The position numbers and the translations under genes are program-made. The notes under the pieces are model-generated. The model was not told the DNA's origin, searched no databases, and was given only the letters and a program-made list of their open reading frames with translations. 64,000 bases of DNA from CAZCFB01 sp964511535. Lineage in GTDB: Bacteria; Myxococcota_A; Polyangia; GCA-2747355; CAZCFB01. The DNA lies in the NCBI GenBank assembly GCA_964511535.1, contig CAZEFW010000004.1, positions 62,001-126,000 of the forward strand, read 5' to 3'. The first letter of the stretch is position 1; every line of letters starts with the position of its first letter. This document shows positions 26,572-35,596 of this stretch, piece by piece.

Positions 26572-27509
26572 CAGGCCACCTCCTTTGCGCGGCCGCTGGT
26601 GAGCTGGATGAAGATCGACTCCAGCTCCGGCTCGGCGGGCATCTGCGAAAGCAGCCCGAGGCCTGCGCCCACCACCGCCTTGCTCAGGGCCTCTCGCACG
26701 TCCTCGTCGGTGGTCACCAGCAGCTGCACCACGTCGCCGGCGTGCAGCACCTTGCAGCCGCTGACGCCGTCGACCCCCTCCACCGCCCCGCGCACCGCCG
26801 CCTCCTCGCCGCGCACGTGCAGCACCAGGCGGCGCACGCTGGCCAGCCCCTCGGTGAGCTGCTCCTCGGTGCCGGTGGCCACGATGCTCCCGTCCTGGAT
26901 CACCAGGATCCGGTCACAGGTCTGGCTGATCTCGGGCAGGATGTGGCTGGAGACCAGCATCGTGTGGCGCCCGCGCAGGCCGCGGATCAGCTCGCGCATC
27001 TCAACGATCTGCACCGGGTCCAGCCCGCTGATGGGCTCGTCCAGGATCAACACCGGCGGCTCGTGGATCATGGCCTGGGCGATGCCCACCCGCTGACGGT
27101 AGCCGTGCGACAGGTTGGCGATGACGTCGCCCCGCACGTCGGTGATGTTGGTCTCCTCGCAGACCCTGTCCAGCCGCTCGACGGTGCGCGCCCCGGTCAT
27201 CCCGCGCAGCCCCGCCGCGAAGCGCAGGTACGCCTCCACTGTCATCTCGCGGTACAGCGGCGGCTCCTCGGGCAAGAAGCCCACCTTCTGGCGGATGGCG
27301 TGGGGGTCCTGGGTCACCTCCACCCCGTCGATGGTCACGGTGCCGGTGGAGGGGAGCAGCAAGCTGGCCAGGATGCGCAGGGTAGTGGTCTTGCCCGCGC
27401 CGTTTAGCCCCAGGATGCCCACCACCTCGCCCTGAGCGATGTCGAAGCTCAGGTCCTGCACAGCGCACTTGTCGCCGTAAAACTTGGTCAAACCCTGTGC
27501 CGAAATCAT
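26571..27509 (-). CDS. ABC transporter ATP-binding protein (GldA-like)
   Basis: A 312-residue ATPase: Walker A GLNGAGKTT (residues 34-42), ABC signature 'LSHGYRQRVGIAQA' (about 133), Walker B 'VLILDEPISGLDP' (about 155). A C-terminal extension of about 90 residues is common in the ABC-2 export class. It powers the GldF-like permease. A TTG one codon upstream is also in frame, but the ATG at 27509 has better spacing to a GGAGAG ribosome site. It is the first gene of the four-gene operon; 153 bp upstream hold its promoter and no gene. Confidence 0.93.
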   Translation of the reverse strand: MISAQGLTKFYGDKCAVQDLSFDIAQGEVVGILGLNGAGKTTTLRILASLLLPSTGTVTIDGVEVTQDPHAIRQKVGFLPEEPPLYREMTVEAYLRFAAGLRGMTGARTVERLDRVCEETNITDVRGDVIANLSHGYRQRVGIAQAMIHEPPVLILDEPISGLDPVQIVEMRELIRGLRGRHTMLVSSHILPEISQTCDRILVIQDGSIVATGTEEQLTEGLASVRRLVLHVRGEEAAVRGAVEGVDGVSGCKVLHAGDVVQLLVTTDEDVREALSKAVVGAGLGLLSQMPAEPELESIFIQLTSGRAKEVA

Positions 27510-27662
27510 CAATATCTCTCCGTTTTCACCCCTGGGTCGCAGGGGACGCGCCCGGCGGTCGCCGGGTCGGACGCCATCACAACCCCAAAGACCGGGTATT
27601 CATTCCTGAAAACGGGTGGAAATGCAAGTCCGGTGCCTCCCCGGGCTTTGCCAGGCAGGGCG

Positions 27663-29093
27663 CTACTCGACCTCGTTCTGGATGATCGGCCCCACGTACT
27701 CGAGATCCCCGCCAGGGCCAACGCGGCCGCGGATCTCGTAGCTGGAGTAGATGCCATCGCAGTCCAGGTCACCCCGGGCCTGGGCGGTGTAGGTGGCGTC
27801 CTTGCCCTGCCCGGCGCTGGTGAAGCGGTATTGGTAGTAGTGGGGCGCGGGCAGCATGAAGTTCAGCTCGTTCCATGGCGAGCGGTCCCAGCTGCCCGGC
27901 ACCAGGGGGCACTTGTAATCGGGCATCTCGCAGCACGGCTTCGCCGGCCACCAGCCGCCGCTGGAGGGGGGGAACTTCTTGGGCAGCAGCTTACCCTGCT
28001 TCGAGTAGTGGTCAGCCATGAAGTACTGCACGGCGCCGGTGCGTATCCCGTCCAGCGACGCGGTGGCCTCCACGGTCTTGGAGCGGCGGGTGTACTTGAT
28101 GAACGACGGGATGGCCACCGCGGCGAGGATCCCGATGACGGCCGCCATCATCTGCGGGTCGCCGCTCAGCGGCAGGTGGTAGCTGGCGGTGAGCTGGTCC
28201 CCCTTGACCTGCGGGTTGATGTCTTTGAGCAGCTTGTTGAAGTTGTGGTAGGCCCAGATGGCGGACACGCCCTCGAGCACCTTGTCCCCCGCCATGGCCT
28301 GGCTCTTCTCCTGCTGCAGCTTGCCGAGCATCACCTGGGCCAGGCCCATGACCATCTTGAGGGTGGCCGAGAGCTTCGTCCCCTCGCCCGAGAGCGCCAG
28401 CTTGAGCCGCTGCTGCTGGTCCCAGGTGGCGGTGGCTGTCCTGATCCCCCAGCCGTCCAGCGTCTTTTTGGCCGCCTCCTCGGGGATGCCGGCGGCGGCG
28501 GCGCCCAGCAGCACGTCCACCGCCGGGGTATCGGCCGCGAGCATGCCCGCCAGGGGTGCCTTCGGTTCCAGGGCCTTGGCCTTGCCCTGGCTCAGCGCGA
28601 TGGCCAGCTGCACCCCGGCCCGGGTGCCCACCACGAACCCGGCGGGCACCGCCGCGCCCAGCAGGTGCTTCTCCACCCGCACCAGCTGCACGCCCAGGTG
28701 CTGCCCCTCGGGCTTGCCCCGCGGGGTGACCTTGCCGTCCAGGCGCATCAGCACCGCCACGGTGCCCTCCTCGCCCTTGATCTCCACCGCCCAGGCCACG
28801 ATGCCCTCGAGCCGGGTCAGGTCAGCGCCGGTGGTGCGCACCAGGAAAGCGGAGAGGTCGGCCTTGAGCTGGGGCTGCTCCGCCAGCATCGCCCCCAGCG
28901 GGGAGAGGCTGCGCTGCCGCAGCACCGCCGCCCCCATGGCGCTGGCCGGCACGTGCTGCAGCAGGGACTCCTGCGCCGCCGGAGCCGGCCTGTTGGCCTC
29001 CGCCCCGGGCGAGGCGGGAGACCGCCCCCTGTCAGGGCAACCGGGCAGAACGAGGGTAACCAGGAGTAGCGACGCCAGCTTGGAGTTGAGCAT
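27663..29093 (-). CDS. Lipoprotein fused to an internal type IV pilin-like domain
   Basis: A 476-residue protein. The lipobox LVLPGC (Cys19) predicts a lipid-anchored, exported protein. Residues about 45-300 form an unknown domain reminiscent of DUF3352. Residues about 315-360 then match the hydrophobic N-terminal helix of type IV pilins ('VIGILAAVAIPSFIKYT', then 'RSKTVEA'), and residues 360-476 match a myxobacterial pilin head, with paired Cys, 'WNELNF' and 'GDLDCDGIYSSYE'. The prepilin peptidase site (Gly-Phe-Thr-Leu-Ile-Glu) is missing. So a pilin body has been attached to a lipoprotein. No pilus genes are nearby. Confidence 0.8.
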   Translation of the reverse strand: MLNSKLASLLLVTLVLPGCPDRGRSPASPGAEANRPAPAAQESLLQHVPASAMGAAVLRQRSLSPLGAMLAEQPQLKADLSAFLVRTTGADLTRLEGIVAWAVEIKGEEGTVAVLMRLDGKVTPRGKPEGQHLGVQLVRVEKHLLGAAVPAGFVVGTRAGVQLAIALSQGKAKALEPKAPLAGMLAADTPAVDVLLGAAAAGIPEEAAKKTLDGWGIRTATATWDQQQRLKLALSGEGTKLSATLKMVMGLAQVMLGKLQQEKSQAMAGDKVLEGVSAIWAYHNFNKLLKDINPQVKGDQLTASYHLPLSGDPQMMAAVIGILAAVAIPSFIKYTRRSKTVEATASLDGIRTGAVQYFMADHYSKQGKLLPKKFPPSSGGWWPAKPCCEMPDYKCPLVPGSWDRSPWNELNFMLPAPHYYQYRFTSAGQGKDATYTAQARGDLDCDGIYSSYEIRGRVGPGGDLEYVGPIIQNEVE

Positions 29094-29105
29094 GGCGCGA
29101 GGGTA

Positions 29106-30749
29106 TCACGGGCGAAACAGGCGGTAGTACCGCTGCAGCTCCTTGGCGCCCAGCGCCCGGGTGAGGATGGCCACCTCGTCGATCCAGCCGGCGAGGTGGC
29201 GGCCAGCCTGACCGTCGCCGCCCAGGCGGATCTGGTTGCCCGGGGCGAAGGATCCCTGGATGCTCTTGACCTTGGCGCCGTCCTGGTAAGCGGTAAAGGT
29301 CTTGCCGTCGTAGGTCATGGCCAGGTGGGTCCAGGCGCCGGCCTTGGGCGCGGTGGTGGTCGTGATGCCCCGGCCCGGGCCGAGGCCGAACCACCAGGCG
29401 GACCCCTTGTCGTCCACCCCCAGGGCGGGCATGTCGTCGCGCTTGTGCAGCACGTAGGTGCTCTTGGTCACGGCCTTGGGCTTGACCCAGGCCATGACGG
29501 TGAAGCGGGTGAAGCGCGCGCTCAGGTCTGCCTCCAGGCGCACGTCGTCGAGGATGAAGTAGTTGCCGCTTGAGGGGAGAGCGGCCTTCTCGCTGTAGAG
29601 GACGAACACGCTCACGCTGGTGGGGTCCAGCGGGTTGGGCGAATTGTAGGCGCCCGTGGCGAGGGGCAGCGCCACCAGGTTCCAGCCGGCCGAGTAGCTC
29701 TTGGCCACGGGGGCCACCACATGGGCCTGCGCATTATCCCACTGCACGAATCGGTCGGTGATGCCGGTGCCGAAGGTGATCCGCTGGACCTTGTTGTGGC
29801 TGGGATCCTTCACCCAGAGCCAGAAGGTTAGATAGCCGGTGAGCTTTCCGCCGGCGCCCTTCCAGGAGCTCAAGTTCTTGGCCAGCCCCTGGTAAGAGGC
29901 CAGGTACTTCAGGTGGTTGGTCTTGGCCCAGAACCGCACCGCGCCCTTGCCCTCGCGCAAGGTCTTGCCGTCCTTGGCCACCGCGCCGCCGGCGCTGGAC
30001 CAGCCGTAGGCGGAGTCGCAGTTGGCCAGCTGGAGCTGCTTGTTGAGCTCAACCGTCACGAGCCCGCTGCTGCCGTCCACGAACAGGGCGCGGCCGTCCA
30101 TGCCGTCACCCTCGATGCCCACCTGAGCCTTGTCCGCGCCGGCCGTTCCCGAGATCTGCCCGTCGAATATGCCCGGGCTGGCCAGGTTGAAGACCTTGGC
30201 GCCGCTGGAGCGGGTGCCCGCATCTCCGAAGCTGTAGAGGAGCGAGAGGTTCTCGCACTTCTCGTCGGTGTCGCCGTCGCAGTCGTTGTCCTTCTTGTCG
30301 CACACCTCGAGGCCGCCGGCGGAGATGGAGCACGGGTGCTCGCAGCCGTTCTTCCAGTCGCCGTCGTTGTTCCAGTGGGTGCTGTTGCCCGCGGCGTCCT
30401 TGGCGCAGGCGCCCACCGCGCACTGCCCCGCGGTGCAGGTCGGCGTGGCGTTGGGGGTGGCGCAGACGTTGTTGCAGCTGCCGCAGTTGTTCGGGTCCGA
30501 CTGCAGGTCGAAGCCGTCATCGGCGGCGCCGTTGCAGTCGTTGTCCAGGCCGTCGCAGATCTCCACGCCCCCGTTGGAGGGCACGCACGCGTCCAGCCAG
30601 GCCTCCGGGCCGGCGTCGGCCGGGCCAGATTCCGACAGCCCCGCCTCCACATACACGCCCCCGTCACCGGCACGCGAGAGCCGGGTCAGGTCATGGGGGC
30701 AGCCGGCCAGGAGCAGAGCCGCGGCAGCCAGAAAAAACAGTCGTCGCAT
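29106..30749 (-). CDS. Surface lipoprotein with MopE-like motifs and LamG-like domain
   Basis: A 547-residue lipoprotein (lipobox LLLAGC). Residues about 55-160 carry two 'CDGLDNDCNG'-type units, the putative metal-binding motif shared with the copper protein MopE, and a Cys-rich insert (NNCGSCNNVC). The middle region looks like a carbohydrate-binding beta-sandwich, and the last 150 residues form a LamG/concanavalin-like lectin domain ('FTVMAWVKPK', 'WTHLAMTYDGKTFTAYQDG'). It is probably a surface glycan-binding protein. The ATG at 30749 is preferred because it starts the signal peptide. The next gene begins 12 bp downstream. Confidence 0.85.
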   Translation of the reverse strand: MRRLFFLAAAALLLAGCPHDLTRLSRAGDGGVYVEAGLSESGPADAGPEAWLDACVPSNGGVEICDGLDNDCNGAADDGFDLQSDPNNCGSCNNVCATPNATPTCTAGQCAVGACAKDAAGNSTHWNNDGDWKNGCEHPCSISAGGLEVCDKKDNDCDGDTDEKCENLSLLYSFGDAGTRSSGAKVFNLASPGIFDGQISGTAGADKAQVGIEGDGMDGRALFVDGSSGLVTVELNKQLQLANCDSAYGWSSAGGAVAKDGKTLREGKGAVRFWAKTNHLKYLASYQGLAKNLSSWKGAGGKLTGYLTFWLWVKDPSHNKVQRITFGTGITDRFVQWDNAQAHVVAPVAKSYSAGWNLVALPLATGAYNSPNPLDPTSVSVFVLYSEKAALPSSGNYFILDDVRLEADLSARFTRFTVMAWVKPKAVTKSTYVLHKRDDMPALGVDDKGSAWWFGLGPGRGITTTTAPKAGAWTHLAMTYDGKTFTAYQDGAKVKSIQGSFAPGNQIRLGGDGQAGRHLAGWIDEVAILTRALGAKELQRYYRLFRP

Positions 30750-30807
30750 CTTGAATAAGGGTACCGGGAATGGCGGGAGGGACAAAAAAACCTACGAGAA
30801 GAACAAG

Positions 30808-30926
30808 AAACAAGGAACTAGAAACAGGAAATGAAAAATCTGAGCAAGCTCGGTCCTGGAGTCGTGGGGTTGCCCATGGCCCCTGGGCTAACTCATTTTT
30901 CATTCACCATTTTTTGTTCCTTGTTT
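30808..30926. repeat. Imperfect inverted repeat overlapping a gene end
   Basis: The left arm carries AAACAAGGAAC (30808-30818) and AATGAAAAAT (30830-30839). The right arm carries their complements ATTTTTCATT (30895-30904) and GTTCCTTGTTT (30916-30926). It is much richer in A+T than its surroundings. The right arm encodes the last residues (KKQGTKNGE) and the stop of the YdcF-like gene. No T-tract termination pattern is clear, but it separates two genes of the same orientation and could act in mRNA processing. Confidence 0.65.
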
Positions 30927-31727
30927 TTTAATTCCGCTGGCCCACGGCCAGCGGACATCTCTCCAGACTGCCCCCGGCCCCAGCGCCTCCACCGTGTCCA
31001 GCAGCCGGCCCACCTCGCCTTGCTGGCCCTCGCCGAACTCCGGATCGTAGGCTGCCTTGACCTCGGCCATGTACTCGGCCGTGCTGTCGAAGCGCCAGGG
31101 CATACGCTCGGCGCGCTTGGCGGCGAAGGTGCGGCCGTCGCGCTGCAGCGGGTCGTGCAGCTCCGGCCGGCGGCCGGTGAGGTCCACCAGGGCGGCGTCG
31201 GCCGCGACGCTCGCGGCGGCGGCGGCCTCGGTGGCCCCGGCGCCGTCGAGATCTCCCGAGCCGTGGAAGGTGAAGCGCCCCTCCGACAGCCCGAGCCCGC
31301 AGGCGAGCACATAGAAGCGCAGCGCCTTGAACTTCCAGCTCACCACGCCCACCCGGGCCGGCCAGCGGCCGCGGTGGCGGTGGTAGCACAGCATGGCGAA
31401 CAGCAGGTTCTCAAAGCTGTCGCGGGCGAAGGGCTCCACCAGCATGTCCGGGGCGCCGCGCCGCTCGAGGGGGAAGCCGGCCAGCAGCTCGGCCAGCCCC
31501 TCCGCCTCGCTGTTGGTCACCTGGCTGGCGGGGAAGCCGGGGGCACGGTCGCGGGTGCGCCCGCCGCTGAGCACCAGGGCGTCGTAGCCGCGGGTGCGCG
31601 ACAGCTTCACCCCGTCCAGCGCGTGCCGCTGATAGATCGCCTCCTCGCCGGGGTAGCCGCCGTGCCAGGCGCCGTCCTGAAAGATGGCGTGCCCGGCGAC
31701 CAGCAGCAGTCCGCCATCACCGGACAC
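30900..31727 (-). CDS. ElyC/SanA/YdcF family (DUF218) protein
   Basis: A 275-residue protein. 'LLLVAGHAIFQDG' at the N-terminus, 'DALVLSGGRTRD', 'SEAEGLAELL', 'FARDSFENLLFAML' and 'VGVVSWKFKALRFYVLA' fit the DUF218 Rossmann-like fold, which has roles in envelope and peptidoglycan processes. No signal peptide is evident. The GTG start is chosen because homology starts there; it overlaps the end of the trypsin gene by 11 nt. The last residues are encoded inside an A+T-rich inverted repeat and are probably not part of the ancestral protein. Confidence 0.7.
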   Translation of the reverse strand: MSGDGGLLLVAGHAIFQDGAWHGGYPGEEAIYQRHALDGVKLSRTRGYDALVLSGGRTRDRAPGFPASQVTNSEAEGLAELLAGFPLERRGAPDMLVEPFARDSFENLLFAMLCYHRHRGRWPARVGVVSWKFKALRFYVLACGLGLSEGRFTFHGSGDLDGAGATEAAAAASVAADAALVDLTGRRPELHDPLQRDGRTFAAKRAERMPWRFDSTAEYMAEVKAAYDPEFGEGQQGEVGRLLDTVEALGPGAVWRDVRWPWASGIKKQGTKNGE

Positions 31728-32976
31728 CGCGCCTCCGCAGGCAGAGCAGGGTAACCAGCAGCAGCGAGGCCAGCACGGGCAGAGGCGCGGAGGGGCGCCC
31801 CACGCTGCACCCATCCTCGGCAGGCAGGGCGCACAGGCCCTCCAAGGAGCAGAGGTAGCCCGCCGGGCAGGCGCTGTCCGCGACGCAGGCCTTGCTGCAG
31901 AAGCGGAGGCCAGCCGCGTCGGCGGCGCAGCGCTCGCTGTCACAGTCGGTGTCCACCTTGCACGCCTCGCCGAAGGGCGCTCCCGGCTTCACGGTGATTC
32001 CCACCTGCGCCTCGCCCCTGTTGGTCTCGGCGTCGTGGGCCACCACCTTGATGGTGTGGTTCGTGGGGTAGAGCCCCTGCAGCTTGAAGCTGAAGGGCGA
32101 GGAGCCGGTGAGGGTCTCCTGCTTCGTGCCGTTGAGCCACAGCTCCACGCTGGTCACCGCCACGTTGTCCGTGGCCGTGGCCTCGACAGTGAAGGTGCGC
32201 GTCGTGGACGCCCCGGCCGCGGGGCTGGTGATGGCCACCACCGGGGCGGTGGTGTCGATGGGCTCGCCCTTGTACAGGTCAGCGCCGGCCTCCAGCTTGA
32301 TCCAGTCGAGGAACACGTCCACGCGCACGTCGATGCCGCTGCCGAACAGGGTGCCGCAGGGCGGGTAGGTGCCGCGAGAGTGCACGCCGGCCAGATACTC
32401 CTTGCCGCCGCGCACCGCGAAGCTGGGGCCGCCGCTGTCCCCGGGGCAGGTGGCCGCGCCCTTCTCGTTGATGATGGTGAAGGTCTTGTCGAGCAGGGTG
32501 TCGATGCGGTTGTCGCCCACGTACTTCTTGCCGCTCAGGCCCTGATCCGTCAGCCCGAAGCCCACCATCACCAGCGGCTCGCCGGCCTTCAACGCCGAGT
32601 CCACGAGGGTGGCAGGGCGCACGCCGGGCACGTTCTTCTCCAGGTGGATGATGGCGATGTCCGCGTCGTCGCTGACGTTGCCGTCGTAGTTCGGGTGCAC
32701 CTTGACCCTGGTGGAGGAGGTTGCCTTGCCCCGGGTGGTGAACTTGTACTTGCGGGTCAGGCTGCGCACGCAGTGGGCCGCGGTGAGCACGGTCTTGCGC
32801 CCGATGAGGGTGGAGGAGCAGCCGCCGAGGCTGCCCACCTCGTGGTGGGCCGGGTCGGGCTTGCCCCAGGCGAGGGGGCCCCGGTGCGTGCCGGTCTCGT
32901 CCGGCGGGGGGCCGCACGCGGTGCAGGTCAGGGCGACGGTCAGGGAGAAGATCAGGCCAGGGCTACGATGCTTCAT
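31717..32976 (-). CDS. Trypsin-like serine protease with MYXO-CTERM-like sorting tail
   Basis: A 419-residue exported S1 peptidase. The triad is His68 (TAAHC), Asp106 (DADIAI) and Ser181 (CPGDSGGP). Residues about 240-335 are an Ig-like/Big module ('DTTAPVVAITSPAAG'). A Cys-rich module of about 50 residues follows, then a tail with 'DGCSVGR', a hydrophobic stretch and RRRGVR, as in MYXO-CTERM proteins sorted by myxosortase. The N-terminal signal ends at Cys21, a possible but weak lipobox. If both signals work, the protein would be anchored at two ends. Confidence 0.88.
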   Translation of the reverse strand: MKHRSPGLIFSLTVALTCTACGPPPDETGTHRGPLAWGKPDPAHHEVGSLGGCSSTLIGRKTVLTAAHCVRSLTRKYKFTTRGKATSSTRVKVHPNYDGNVSDDADIAIIHLEKNVPGVRPATLVDSALKAGEPLVMVGFGLTDQGLSGKKYVGDNRIDTLLDKTFTIINEKGAATCPGDSGGPSFAVRGGKEYLAGVHSRGTYPPCGTLFGSGIDVRVDVFLDWIKLEAGADLYKGEPIDTTAPVVAITSPAAGASTTRTFTVEATATDNVAVTSVELWLNGTKQETLTGSSPFSFKLQGLYPTNHTIKVVAHDAETNRGEAQVGITVKPGAPFGEACKVDTDCDSERCAADAAGLRFCSKACVADSACPAGYLCSLEGLCALPAEDGCSVGRPSAPLPVLASLLLVTLLCLRRRGVR

Positions 32977-32995
32977 AAGGTACCTCAGGGTGGGA

Positions 32996-34465
32996 CTATA
33001 CTCTGCCCCGGCGGCGGCGGGTCAAGAAGATCGCCGCGGCGGCGGTGGCCAGCATCACCAGCGGCAGCGTGACCCAGAACTTCAGGTTGGAGCCCGGCCG
33101 GGCCAGGGCCTTGTGCTCGGCCTCCTGCAGCGGCACGGCGTAGAAGGGTCCCGAGTAGGAGCCGAAGTAGGCCACCGCCTGGCCGTTGATCTCGGCCACC
33201 GCGGGCGAGGACCAGGTGCTGTCCCCCAGGGTCAACGAGTCCCAGATGGGGCGGCCGGTAAACGCGCTCCAGGCCAGGGCGCCGTCGGCGAGGTTCACGC
33301 AGTGCAGGTGATGGTCCCAGGCGGAGAAGAGCACCCGGTCTGCGCCGTCGTGGGTCGCCAGGGCGCCGCCGGAGTAGATCCCGCCGCCCACGCGGTGGCT
33401 CCAGCGGGGGGCGCCAGTTGTCGCGTCCAGGGCGTACATGCGGGTGTCATAGGAGCCGGCCAGCAGCAGCTGCCGGTCGGCCACGCGGGCCAGGGTGGGC
33501 GCGCCGTCCACCCAGTGGGAGGTGGCGAAGCGCCACAGCTGGCGACCGTCGCGGGCGTCGAGGCAGCGCAGGCGGCCGTACTTGGAGCCGAAGTAGACCC
33601 GGTCCGGGCCCCCGCCGGGCTTGTCGGCCAGCCACAGGGCAGGGGTGCCCATCACCGACTCGCGCTCGGTGTACGACCAGCGCACATCGCCGGTGGCGGC
33701 GTCCAGGCAGTACAGGTTGCCGTTATCCGAGCCGACGAACACGCGCCACGCGCCGTCGCTCATGCGGGCGCAGACTGGAGAGTTGACGCGGTTGTCGCCC
33801 AGATCAGCGGTCCACAGCGCCTTGCCGGTCAGGGCGTCCACCGCGGTGAGGCCGGCCACCTGCATGTGCCCCGAGATGCTCTTGTCCCACACCCAGTGGC
33901 CGAAGAACACCGCGTGCCGATCCCCGGCCCGGCCCACGCAGGGCGCAGAGAGGCGGGCGCCGCCCATGGTGGGCCGCCAGGACTTGACCGTGTAGATCCA
34001 GCGCCGCCGGCCCAGGTCGGCGCTGATGGCGTACAGCAGCCGGTCGGAGGAGGCGGCGAAGACAAGCGGCCCGCCCGTCTCGCGGGTGCCGCGCCACAGG
34101 GCCGGCGTGCTGTGGACGCCGCCGCCGGTGGTGAAGCGCCAGCGCTGCTCGCCGGTCTCGCCGTCCAGGGCATACAGGTTGCGGTCGTAGCTGCCCGCCA
34201 GCACCAGCGGCCGGCCGCCGACCACGCCCAGCGCGGGGGAGGACCAGACCGTCATGCCGGGCTGGTATCCCCAAACATGGCTGCCCGCCTCGAACCGCCA
34301 GCCCTTGACCGGGGCGATGCCAGGCAGCGCGATCCGGACCCTCGCGGTGCCCCTGACGTTGCCCCGCTCCATGGGCCAGTGCGCCTGCGGGGCTGGCGGG
34401 GCCGCGGCGGCAGGGGCCGCGAGGAGCCCGCACAGCAGCGCCAGGCGGGCGACGAGCCGCCTCAC
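32996..34465 (-). CDS. PQQ-like beta-propeller protein, exported, C-terminal membrane anchor
   Basis: A 489-residue protein with a GTG start, a signal peptide (LALLCGLLAAPAAAA) and seven or eight propeller repeats of the 'LYALDxxTGxxRW' type. A C-terminal hydrophobic helix is followed by RRRRGRV. PQQ-like propellers occur in quinoprotein dehydrogenases and in scaffolds such as BamB. Dehydrogenase residues for PQQ and calcium cannot be assigned by eye. Its start overlaps the NapH-like gene's stop by 4 nt (GTGA), which points to electron flow between the two. Confidence 0.8.
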   Translation of the reverse strand: MRRLVARLALLCGLLAAPAAAAPPAPQAHWPMERGNVRGTARVRIALPGIAPVKGWRFEAGSHVWGYQPGMTVWSSPALGVVGGRPLVLAGSYDRNLYALDGETGEQRWRFTTGGGVHSTPALWRGTRETGGPLVFAASSDRLLYAISADLGRRRWIYTVKSWRPTMGGARLSAPCVGRAGDRHAVFFGHWVWDKSISGHMQVAGLTAVDALTGKALWTADLGDNRVNSPVCARMSDGAWRVFVGSDNGNLYCLDAATGDVRWSYTERESVMGTPALWLADKPGGGPDRVYFGSKYGRLRCLDARDGRQLWRFATSHWVDGAPTLARVADRQLLLAGSYDTRMYALDATTGAPRWSHRVGGGIYSGGALATHDGADRVLFSAWDHHLHCVNLADGALAWSAFTGRPIWDSLTLGDSTWSSPAVAEINGQAVAYFGSYSGPFYAVPLQEAEHKALARPGSNLKFWVTLPLVMLATAAAAIFLTRRRRGRV

Positions 34466-35547
34466 CCCGCGGCCTCGGGCGACGGGTCTTCGCGCCAGGT
34501 GTCCACCACCCGGATGCCGGTCTCGGGGCACGCGTCGACGCAGGCGAAGCAGAGCTGACAGTGCTCCGTGCGAACCTGCCCGTGGCTCACGGCGGCCACG
34601 CGGCAGGACCGGTCGCAGGCGCCGCAGCCGCTGCACGAGGCGGCGTCGCCCATCACCCTGAGCCGGCTGAAGCGGTGGGAGATGGACATGACCAGGCCCC
34701 AGGGGCAGACATAGCGGCACCAGGCGCGGGCGATGATCAGCGAGGCCACGGCGAGCACCAGGGTGGTGACCGCCGACGCCGGGTCGAGCACGTCCACGAA
34801 GGCGAAGTGCACCGGCGAGGTGATCACGGTCTGGAACAGCGCGCTGGCCAGGATCGACATGAGGCTGACCCAGCGCAGGGCCCGGGTGGCGATGTCGTCG
34901 GCGATGCCGGCCAGCACCAGGAAGTCGAGCAGCAAGATGGACGCCGCCCAGTAGAGACTCGAGTCCTCCAGGAACAGCTTGCGCTCGTGGCTGATGGAGA
35001 ACACCAGGTAGAGGAAGCCCGCGAAGAACGCCCCGATCAGCCCGAGCTGCAGCCGCCCGGGCGACAGCGGTCCCTTGCCGGTGATCAGCTCGCGCGCCAT
35101 GGAGAACAGCTCCTGGATGGTGCCCGTGGGGCAGATCCAGCCGCAGAAGAAGGGGCCGGTCACCAGGGTGAAGGCGACCACGCACACCGGCAAGCTCATG
35201 AAGAAGAAGCTCTCGGTGTAGACCGTGCCGATGAGGGTGATGCCGTGGATCGTGTTGCGGATCATGCCGAACACGCCGAGGCACGAGAGCACGACGTAGA
35301 AGAACACCAGCAGCGAGACGATCTGCACCAGGTGGCGCACCAGCTGCCGGCGCCGGCGCACCGACATCACCACCACCGTGGCCATGAACAGGAACAGCAG
35401 CGAGAAGAGCTCGACATGGCTGCCGTCCAGGCTGAAAAACGGCTGCTCGATGGCCTTCCACAGCGGGAGCTTGCTCACCTGCATACCCACATCGGCCCAC
35501 GCCGTCGCAGGCACCAGAATCAGCAGGGCCATCACCAGAACCAACAT
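34462..35547 (-). CDS. NapH/NosR-like membrane polyferredoxin
   Basis: A 361-residue protein with a signal-like first helix and about six further transmembrane segments. Two 'Cys-x3-Cys-Pro' motifs (FCGWICPTG and CRYVCPWG) are typical of NapH, NosR and MauN. The C-terminal domain has two ferredoxin-type clusters (CSGCGACDRSC and CQLCFACVDACP), which would hold two [4Fe-4S] clusters in the cytoplasm. It probably passes electrons across the inner membrane. The ATG at 35547 starts the signal helix; an in-frame TTG 17 codons upstream would reach the repeat region and is less likely. Confidence 0.85.
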   Translation of the reverse strand: MLVLVMALLILVPATAWADVGMQVSKLPLWKAIEQPFFSLDGSHVELFSLLFLFMATVVVMSVRRRRQLVRHLVQIVSLLVFFYVVLSCLGVFGMIRNTIHGITLIGTVYTESFFFMSLPVCVVAFTLVTGPFFCGWICPTGTIQELFSMARELITGKGPLSPGRLQLGLIGAFFAGFLYLVFSISHERKLFLEDSSLYWAASILLLDFLVLAGIADDIATRALRWVSLMSILASALFQTVITSPVHFAFVDVLDPASAVTTLVLAVASLIIARAWCRYVCPWGLVMSISHRFSRLRVMGDAASCSGCGACDRSCRVAAVSHGQVRTEHCQLCFACVDACPETGIRVVDTWREDPSPEAAG

Positions 35548-35596
35548 CCCAGCAAAGGTACCAGATCCGCCCCCCGAGCGAACCCACCGCGCCCCC

